Under the pieces are notes generated by a model. That model did no database searches. It had not been told where the DNA came from and worked only from the letters and a program-made list of their open reading frames with translations. Shown here piece after piece: positions 1-7,102 of a stretch of DNA of 12,655 nt. The stretch is taken from NCBI GenBank assembly GCA_013054445.1, contig JAAMPI010001584.1:1-12655 (forward strand), written 5' to 3'. The stretch is from Cudoniella acicularis. Lineage: Eukaryota > Ascomycota > Leotiomycetes > Helotiales > Helotiaceae. The translations under genes and the position numbers were made by a program. The stretch's first letter is position 1. Every line of letters begins with the position of its first letter.

Positions 1-36
1 GGCTGGCTGCCAGTTGTACTATCCCACTAAACATAG
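1..36 (+). other. Possible 3' end of an upstream intron
   Basis: In the reading frame of the zinc-finger gene, stops occur at 28-30 (TAA) and 34-36 (TAG), but from 37 onward the frame is open and reads like protein (acidic, Ser/Thr-rich). The stretch ends in CATAG, a good fungal 3' splice site, with a CACTAAAC sequence just before it that could be a weak branch site. The simplest reading is that the gene has an earlier exon left of the window. Alternatively this is 5' UTR and translation starts at the ATG at 169. Confidence 0.4.
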
Positions 37-1673
37 AGTAGTAATTTCAAAATCGTTGCTCCTTCGGATGAAGTATGCAGCGAGACAGATCTTGCAATTG
101 ATAGTCCTCGGATCAAATCGTCATCAGCTACATCAAGCGCAATTTCAACGCAGGAACCGGCTGAATCCATGGACGATGTCTGCAATAGAATCCTACTCGA
201 AAACTTCGCCGTCACGCTGGATGACATCTCGGACCCAGAAGATGCATGGAAAAGCGTTCATCGATGTCTCGATGAGTTGACACACATCACTGGGTGCAAA
301 CCTTCGTATCAAACTTGTGTAGGTATAGACATAGGAGCGCTAAATATGAATGTCGCAGCATCCGGAGATAGCTATCCACCTAGTAATGACAACTCCTATC
401 AACATTACCAAGAGAAAAGACAGCAAAAAGGGAAAGAGAAAGAAAAATCTTCCAGAGATGGAAACGAGTCTGACCTAGACAACACAGCCTCCCAGATTCA
501 AGACTGCGGGTCTACCGACGGGTCAAAGCGTTCTAAGGTTATTGGAAACTTTAGTTGCCCTTTCAGAAAGCGCAATCCACTTCGTTTTAACGTTCGAGAC
601 CATCATAACTGCGCAATTACAAAATTTCCAGATATCACCCTAGTTAAGCGACACGTTCTCACATATCATAAACGGAAGAACCTACCTACAAAGACCTATT
701 TATGCAGCCGTTGCAATACCAAATTCCCCTCTCCTCAGGAGCGGGATATTCACCTGCGAGTTCCTATTGATAGAATCTGCCCCATGAGAGAGCCAGCAGA
801 GGTTGCTGGCGATGGCGACGACGACGAAATCGACCCAGAAGATGGAATAACCCCCGTAGTTGGAGACAGGCTCCGGGATAGGAGAATCAATTACCAAATC
901 CTACAATGGGGAATACTATGGACGACTCTTTTCCCACTAGATCTTGACATTCCTTCCAGTGGTATTTTTTTTTACTTTGGCGAGCTTGGTTTAGCATCAG
1001 CTGACAACATATAGAATACAAGAATGTTATTGAACACCATGAAATTCGTAGACTCTTCCAGGATCATTCTGATAGCTGCCGACTTATGGTACAAAGCAAG
1101 GCTAAGTCCATGCTGAGCGGCATGTCTCAGACCTCCGATGTGAATTATACTCAAGAGATGTGGGATCTTTTCCAGTCCTTTCTTCAGTATACTTTTGAGC
1201 GTTGTGACCAGATCGTATTTACAACTGTCACGAAGACGTCCCAAAAACGGAAACGCCACCAAGAACCACAATCTATTCAACCTTCTCCAGCAAGTAATAA
1301 TAGCAACAATGACCGACCCACTACTAGAAGACGACTCATGCCTTACCCATCAGGAAATTCAAATTTTATTCAGAGTCAGCAACCATCTCCGAGTTCGACT
1401 AGTACCCTTCCAACATCAAACGCACCTGGATTCTCGGGCACCCAAACTCTAGCGTCAAGCACCCAAGTATCTTTCCGGGAAGTGACGCCTCTGACTGGTT
1501 TGCAAGACCATGAGCTACAGACAGAGGCGCTTGATACGTTGCAAAATGGAAGATGTTTCATATGTGAGGAGGAACCTTGTTCGTGTTCTTTATTTGAACC
1601 GTTTGGGGGCTTTGAATTTCTATGGATGGATGGCAGCGGTGGGCAAGCGCAGGCGGGTCCCAGTAATTCTTAA
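37..1673 (+). CDS. Fungal C2H2-type zinc-finger protein, spliced, probably 5'-partial
   Basis: Two exons, (37 or earlier)-961 and 1015-1673, join in phase 1 to give 483 residues counted from the ATG at 169. Seen in the sequence: an acidic N-terminus; a Lys/Glu-rich low-complexity stretch at residues 80-95; then a Cys/His module. Its candidate zinc ligands are C130, H145/H146, C148, H162 and H167, followed by C179-x2-C182, H195 and C204. The module contains the CPFRKRNPLRFNVRDHHNC-type segment and the 'DITLVKRH' helix typical of a common ascomycete C2H2 family. Next come an acidic DGDDDEIDPEDGI linker and a 'W-x3-LFP-x-D-x-DIPSSEYK' segment that crosses the splice junction. The C-terminal part has a basic patch (KRKRH near 342-346), a Ser/Pro/Asn-rich region and a Cys cluster (C445, C448, C453, C455) near the end. 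A nuclear regulatory role is inferred; no target is known. The upstream peptide from 37 reads as coding, so 169 is only the first visible Met. Base composition is normal and RIP marks are absent, so this is probably a functional gene beside a RIP-silenced block. Confidence 0.8.
962..1014 (+). other. Spliceosomal intron, 53 nt, phase 1
   Basis: The donor is GTATTT at 962 and the acceptor ATATAG ends at 1014. A strong branch-site match, GCTGAC (999-1004), lies 10 nt before the acceptor. Removing it joins two different frames and restores a family-typical sequence, ...DIPSS|EYKNVIEHHE..., with the split codon G|AA giving Glu. Without splicing, exon 1 stops at 1012-1014 and the downstream Met at 1086 would have no family context. 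Confidence 0.88.
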
Positions 1674-2300
1674 TTCGAGTCGCCGCATGGCAGCCAACGG
1701 CTACCGGACCCCACATCTCACCCGTAACGAGGATGGAGAGGACTAAGTCCGACCAGACACCGCGTGATGATCTGAGGCTCGCGAGGCAAGGTCGAGACCG
1801 AGGACTCCCGGAGCATTACGCTACGGGTCGAGACAACATAACGAAATATCTAAGAAAACAATGATATGTCGAAGGTTATGGTATCGGGTGCAAGCTGAGT
1901 TAAGGTAGAAAAAGAGGAATCTTGTGATTAAATTAGAATCATTGTCGAAGATAAAATAATAAAGATATGGGGTTGTAAATATAAATAGTAAGGATGTAAA
2001 AATAGCTTTATATAAAAGACAAGAAAACGGTGTTCGAGGGCAGGATACCATGGCGCTGTAAATAACTGGCATTAGCAGGGATGAAATAAATGCATTCCTT
2101 TTTGATATGAAAAAATATAAATATGTTAATAATTATGTTAATCTTACAGATATATATGCCTCTATCGCCGCTTCGTGACGGTTATAACACTCGACTCACT
2201 TGTAATACTTCAGATTTTTAAAATAACTATAAGAGTTTGTTTTTAGAAAACAATACAGAAGTAATCTCCTTCTATGCTATTATTTTAATAAAAAATCAAG
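1674..2300. other. Intergenic spacer and 3' flank, no gene seen
   Basis: The first ~170 bases have normal GC and probably hold the 3' UTR of the zinc-finger gene. A 9-bp word GGTCGAGAC occurs twice, near 1790 and 1827. From ~1850 the sequence becomes AT-rich but still contains CpA and TpG (for example at 2161-2280), so it is not strongly RIP-mutated. Open frames here, such as 1821-2072 on the minus strand, have no recognisable protein character. Confidence 0.6.
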
Positions 2301-2940
2301 AGTGTTTAGATTATAAATAGTGCTTTAAAATTTTAAAGTGTTAATCGGGTTATAATAGCGATACTTGAAGCCAGACGAAGTATATTTACTCTAAAACAAG
2401 TTCCGATCGTTATATATACTAGAAATTTTATATTTCTATATTATATAAGATACTAGAGTATAAATAGATGAATAGGAAATATAGATTAAGTTAGATCGGG
2501 CCTTTGATTAATTAATAGTTAAAACCTAGTTATACTAGGGAATAAAAGATCTAAAGTATAGGGCTAGTATAGATTTAAGTACTATATACTATAATTTAGC
2601 GCTAGGTCTTTAGAAATAAGTATAAGATAACTTAAAGCTTATATTTGTAAGGAGGCGTTAGTAGGCAAAGAAGTCACGTGTAGGAAGAAAAGGATTCAGT
2701 TATAGAACTAATCTCTAGCCCCGGGGGGGTCTAGAGAAGCCCCTGTTTTATTAACTATCTACTTCCGATTAGGGGCTAGTACTAAGGCTTAATAATAATA
2801 GAAATTAATAGTATTATCTAATATCTTATATTATATATAAAGTGCCTTAGAACTATAATCCTAGATATTAGAGGTTTATTATTAATATTATTCTATATAT
2901 CTAACGACTATCTAAGCTACGTAACGGGCGCTACCTAATA
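2300..2940. other. RIP-mutated stretch without a recognisable gene
   Basis: AT-rich with many CTA/TAG words. One + strand frame (about 2467-2735) reads somewhat protein-like with only TAG/TAA stops, but I recognise nothing in it and do not call it a gene. A short island at 2641-2700 keeps CpA/TpG and contains a CACGTG palindrome (2675-2680). A GC-rich patch with a run of seven G follows at about 2723-2729. Confidence 0.45.
2715..2779. repeat. Short inverted repeat CTAGCCCC / GGGGCTAG
   Basis: Eight-base arms at 2715-2722 and 2772-2779 are exact inverted copies around a 49-base spacer. The left arm runs into the G-run. It could be a remnant of an element end or chance; no target-site duplication is visible. 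Confidence 0.3.
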
Positions 2941-3412
2941 GGTAAGCGAACTATATTATATATTTATAATATAGTTATTTTTTTTAAAAAGACTTTTTAT
3001 AACTTATTAAGATTATATTTAGTTTTATATAATCTAGTCTTTTATTATATTAATAATATCTTTTATATTATTATAAATTATTTAATCTAAAAGACTTAGA
3101 TAATCTTTTCTAATAAGATCTTTTCTTTATAATTAAAATAGCTTTTAATAGATAAAAAAAAATAGTATTATTCGCTATAAAAGAATTAAAAAAATATTAA
3201 AAAGATAAATAGATCTTAGGTTTTTTATTCTAGTTATTAGTTTTCTTAAAGATATAATATATATAAATATCTTATATAATATTTAGCTAGATTAGCGTAA
3301 TATTATTAATAATAATTATATTATTTAAGTTTTCTAGTTATATTTCTTTTATAATTTTATTTTTAATATAATATTTTAGATTCTAATAAAACTATATAAT
3401 ATAAGTAATATA
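2940..3412. other. Extremely AT-rich block, no gene seen
   Basis: G and C are very sparse here, far lower than in the relic that begins at 3413. It contains poly-A/T runs and many ATAT words. An imperfect inverted repeat lies at 3029-3044 and 3088-3104 (arms like ATAATCTAGTCTTTTA with one inserted base and one mismatch). The frame that continues from the DUF3435-like relic can be read back here for a short distance, but composition makes it uninformative. The catalytic tyrosine-recombinase part expected upstream cannot be recognised. Confidence 0.6.
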
Positions 3413-5289
3413 GACGGCGTAGTAGTCTACCTTAGCCTAGAACAACGACAAGACATTATATAAGACTTTCGCGCCGCGTCTATAAAGAGAAACCCGGATC
3501 TCTAGTACTTACTACTAGTAAAGAACCTAGACGAACTAAAGTAGCGCCGGGACTTTGTCGATCTTTACGAGTAGATCGAGAATCTCTCCTTTTAGGTCAA
3601 CGATTCGATTATAGAGAAGGGGCGTAAAGAGCTTTAGACGTAACGCCGCTATATTTATAAATAACGGTAAAAGCTTATTAGCGTAGAGTTAGCGAACTAT
3701 CGTAAGACTTAACTACGTTTATATACTACTTAATATAAGGAAAGTGACTAGGGCGAGTAGCACCGTAGTTACTTTGACCGCGTTGTCCGCTATATAGTTC
3801 TTAAGCGCGATCGCCTTTCTCGTACCTTAACGCTTTTAGCCCCGCTACGGAGCGAAGAAGGTATCTCCGCTCTCCGAGACCTTATTACTCTCCGTATAAA
3901 TAAATCCCGTATTACGTACTAGAAAGTGTTACGGCCTATAGAAGGCCGCTGTCTAGTACTAACTTGCGGACAGGTGATTAAAGAGTAAGGACAGCCCCTT
4001 ATTATTAGTATTACTTTTAGCTAATAGACTATATTAGTATTAAAAACGTTAGAGGTAGGTAGAAGTACGTATACCGGTACTTTAAAGTCTATTATAAGAA
4101 ATAGTCTGGCTTCGTAGAATTTTGTTTCCGGTATAGCAAATAGATACTTAGTAAGATAGATTAGGAAGCCTACTATTAGGAGTATATCGACAATCTCGAC
4201 TTACCTTTCCGGTACGACCTAGTCACTTTCCGTAGCGCTACTACTTACGCCGGATATTATATCGGATGTTTGGCGAAAACATGGCTACTAGCGGCCAAGC
4301 GGTTATAACACTACCTAGAACGACCTAGCTAGTAAGAACATATCTCTAAATATATCCCGGATTATATTACTAGTCTACCTAGTAAGGACCCTATTCTATA
4401 CCCGTATTTGTTATGCCCTATCGTGTTTTATTCGGAAGTAGACTTATAACACTACTTCGGAGACATTTATAGCACTTATAAGCCTAATATAGGGAAGAAG
4501 CGAAGGCGTTAGCGAGAGGAGGGCGAGAATAAACGAGCCGAAATATAGAGCGCTACTAAAACAAAACGGCCTCGGCTTTAAGGAAAGTTAGAAGATAGGG
4601 ACTCTAAAGTACTATCTAGTCGGAAATCAGCCCTTAAGGATCGCTCTAAAGACCCTTTCGACTATAAGTTTATAAATATATCGATAATAGACTTTAATCT
4701 AAGCTTAGCGGATACTCTTAAGATAGAAGGAGTTGATAGTAGTTCCTTATTATACGACAGCACTTTAGATAATAACGTCTAGGATAAGTATAACGACCGC
4801 TAGAGTACTAATACTTCGCTCTTATCTCTATTAAATGACTATCTCGAAGCATTTCCTTAGACCGGAGGTAGTTATGACTCTCTCTAGACAACTCCGTCGG
4901 AAGTTACCGACGACCTCTTTAGTGATACTAAATCTTAGAACTTCGATACGAACGCTAATACTATCTCTTTTCCTATTAAGCCTCTCTAGGAAGACTAGAT
5001 TCTATACGGCCCCGGCACTCCTTTATTATATCTTTCTAGTGTCCTTACGGACTTGATTAATCTATAACTTTAAGATGTTCTCCCCTTTTCTACGCTAGGT
5101 CTACTAGTAACCACGACTCCGTCGAGGATGTTTATAGAAGCATACCGACAACTAGCCTTAGGCATATAGAGAGTACGATAACATAGCCGCTTTATAGTAG
5201 CTAAGGAGTAGGAGGCAAGCCGGTTATAATTGATGCCGAGAGGGGAATATAGGAGGCTAAAAGCGCTACTTGCTAAGTAGAAACGAGGC
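3413..5289 (+). pseudogene. RIP-degraded DUF3435/FluG-type protein, C-terminal half
   Basis: Read through TAG/TAA stops, frame 2 (3413-3984), a relic intron (3985-4037) and frame 1 (4038-5289) give a continuous protein-like text. Recognisable pieces: 'YLSLEQRQDII' near 3428; a charged, probably helical region; 'PLRSEEGISALRDLI' at 3842-3886 with no stop; then after the intron 'GFVEFCFR' near 4108-4131; 'PFRYDLVTFRSATTYAGYY' at 4204-4260; 'CPIVFYSEVDL' near 4414. From memory this order matches the C-terminal region of fungal DUF3435 (FluG-domain) proteins, which ends in Cys/His finger-like repeats; many of those Cys and His positions now read Tyr, as RIP predicts. DUF3435 proteins are tyrosine recombinases, and some mobilise Starship elements. 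The catalytic domain should lie N-terminal and is missing or unreadable before 3413. The tail (4500-5230) is Ser/Asp-rich and unrecognised. The true stop cannot be told from RIP stops, so the right boundary with the chromodomain relic is uncertain. Confidence 0.6.
3985..4037 (+). other. Relic intron inside the DUF3435-like gene, 53 nt, phase 2
   Basis: A textbook donor GTAAGG at 3985 and an acceptor ATATTAG ending at 4037 enclose 53 nt, with GCTAAT (4019-4024) as a RIP-altered branch-site candidate. Removing it joins frame 2 to frame 1 with split codon GA|T and links 'CGQVIK' to 'DIKNVRGR', keeping the family order from the SEEG segment into the finger segment. The length equals that of the intron in the intact gene at 962-1014. 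Confidence 0.65.
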
Positions 5290-5404
5290 NAAAACGACGT
5301 AGTACCTTATAAACTAGAANGGCTTTCCGTANNNNGACAATATATAGTAGAAACTAAAGGACATAGGCNAGAAGCTCGTCTAATATTTTAAGAAGACCTA
5401 TTAA
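5245..5404 (+). other. Chromodomain 1 relic
   Basis: Frame 1 reads 'EYRRLKALLAK-KRG' up to 5289. Skipping the N at 5290, frame 2 continues 'KTT-YLIN-xGFPxxDNI--KLKDIG', where dashes are TAG codons that fit Gln or Trp and x are N-containing codons. This matches the chromodomain pattern YLVKWKGF.-x2-.NTWE with the expected spacing. Chromodomains bind methylated lysine on histone H3 tails; in fungi they occur in HP1-like proteins and in integrases of some Ty3-type retrotransposons. The four-base N run (5332-5335) keeps frame. Confidence 0.7.
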
Positions 5405-5407
5405 GGG

Positions 5408-5562
5408 AACTATTCGGGCGTNCGATTANTTAAGAAGCGAGTAAGTAAAGGGAAGGTTAAATACCTTATTAAGTAGAAGGGTCGTCNTAAAAGCGAGAAT
5501 TCTTANGAAAAAGAAGCTANTATAANTANTAAACGAATTATAGACTTTAAGNTAAACTTAAT
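5408..5562 (+). other. Chromodomain 2 relic
   Basis: Frame 2 reads 'GVRLxKKRVSKGKVKYLIK' then a TAG at 5474 in the Trp position, 'KGRxKSENS', TAN at 5504 in the second Trp position, then 'EKEA'. This is a clear chromodomain core (YLIKWKG..-SENSWE) followed by an IIDFK-type C-terminal helix. Both conserved tryptophans are destroyed in the way RIP predicts (TGG to TAG/TAN). It directly follows chromodomain 1, giving a tandem arrangement. Confidence 0.78.
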
Positions 5563-7003
5563 AAGGGAATTATCGTATTATATTTAGCGGTATANTNTCT
5601 AGCTTATTATATTCTCGATTTGACAATTAATCCTTANAAGTTATATANTTTTATCAAGTAGCTCTAATAGTAGCGCCTGCTAATAAGAAAGCAATCTAGA
5701 NAGCCGTAAGAACCCTAAGCTTAGNGGGANAGAACCTAAGTTAGCTAATATAGACTAAGTATATATATAAATACGTANTCTACCGAACTAAGACTAATAT
5801 ATATAGAGTCATNTTCTCCGTCTTTCTTAGATAAGCTAATTGATTTANTAATACGCTACTATTANTAGNAAATAATCGTTATAAATCTAAAACTATTTAA
5901 CTTTNTATCGCTTAGACTCGGACCTATTAGGGCTTTACTTTCGAGGCTTGCTTTTAGTAAGTAGGTAGAAGATTGTTTCCTATATTACGTTANTAAGAAT
6001 TANTAGATAATAAGAAATTTTTAAATATTTAAAGACAGGTAGAGAAACTAATTCNTANNTCGTCTAATATTCCTTAATCTCTTAAAATTGACTATAGCTT
6101 ATTTAATAGAAACTATCCCTTCTATTCGCCGTCTATACCGACTGTTTTAATAGTGTTTATAGTAACCCCNTNTATAATAATTNCTTTNTTTAAGGCGACT
6201 ATCTCGACCTTTTTATANNAGAGTCCTAAGACTAAACTTATAGATATCTTATTAATACTTCTAATACTTANGATATAATCCTAGTCANGACTACTATTCT
6301 AGTCTAGTTTAATATAGTAGCTNTTATAGATAGTTAATAGCCTTATTAATAGCGTGTTCCGTTTTAGTAGCTTGTTCTTATACTTAACCCTTATAAGAAA
6401 GGNATTAAGAGAGCCGGTAATTCCCTTGCCTATAATCTATCCCTACTAGTTTCTACTTTCTTTAAAATCGTAATTAATATAANAGACGTTGATCTTCGCT
6501 TTAGTTTTAGACTTTAAAAGGTCTTGTTAGGTCAAATCGTAAGGAGAACGGTAGACATGAACTAGGCTTTCGTTTAAGGCCGATTTAGAGAGNAGGAGCT
6601 NTTACGATAGTACTAGAGAAAGTATCTTAGTATATAGACAATTTTTAGGACTTTCTAAAACTNAGCTTANCTTATAGTCTATATATTTGACTGATNAGTT
6701 NGCTTTATCGGNATCGATNAACATAGTCCTATAAAGTATACNTTTATACTATTTAAAGTTTNCGTATTAATAGTCTAAAAATAAANGGGGCTAGGAAAGG
6801 CANCTCCTTAANGACAGATATAATTCGGGGTCTAAAACGGCTTATATNAATNATCTNACTAGCCGCTATCTAAAGCTCTCTACTAGATAAATATNTAGAC
6901 AGAAACTCTATTTAAGCGAACGGATTAATCNTANTATATTAAAGCCACGAANAGGAAAAATGTTACGTATAAGCCGAGAAAAGGGTTTTATTATATATCG
7001 TAA

Positions 7004-7102
7004 AAAGGCGAGTATAGAAAGCTATATTTTTTTTTAACCTTAATCTATTAATAGTAATTTTATCTTACTATTATTAAAGGCGAGTATAGAAAGCNATATT
7101 TT
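7004..7102 (+). repeat. Direct repeat, 27 bp, offset 72 bp
   Basis: AAAGGCGAGTATAGAAAGC, then T or N, then ATATTTT, occurs at 7004-7030 and 7076-7102. The offset of 72 is a multiple of three, so both copies are read in frame 2 of the giant relic as 'KGEYRK'. Similarity goes on after each copy (CTTAATCTAT..ATAGTAA at about 7039 and 7107) with a small length difference in a T-run, so this looks like an imperfect tandem duplication of about 70 bp. Confidence 0.75.

Noticed and set aside
14..280. Open frame overlapping the start of the zinc-finger gene, and several small frames on both strands up to 2072
   Set aside because: They overlap the convincing two-exon gene in other frames or lie in its 3' flank and show no protein signature.
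3029..3104. Imperfect inverted repeat as a functional hairpin or terminal repeat
   Set aside because: The arms are AT-rich with a mismatch and an inserted base in a low-complexity block, so chance is likely.
2940..3412. Catalytic domain of the tyrosine recombinase
   Set aside because: The frame can be read back from 3413 but the text is almost only Ile, Leu, Phe, Asn, Lys and Tyr from AT-rich sequence; no Arg-His-x-x-Arg or Tyr motif can be claimed.
4835..5056. Open frame of 73 codons on the + strand
   Set aside because: It lies in a different frame from the DUF3435-like tail and has no family character; it is open only because it avoids the RIP stops.
5291..5532. Frame 1 continuing as the DUF3435-like tail past 5290
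   Set aside because: It looks loosely protein-like, but frame 2 gives two clear chromodomain cores over the same bases, which is far stronger evidence.
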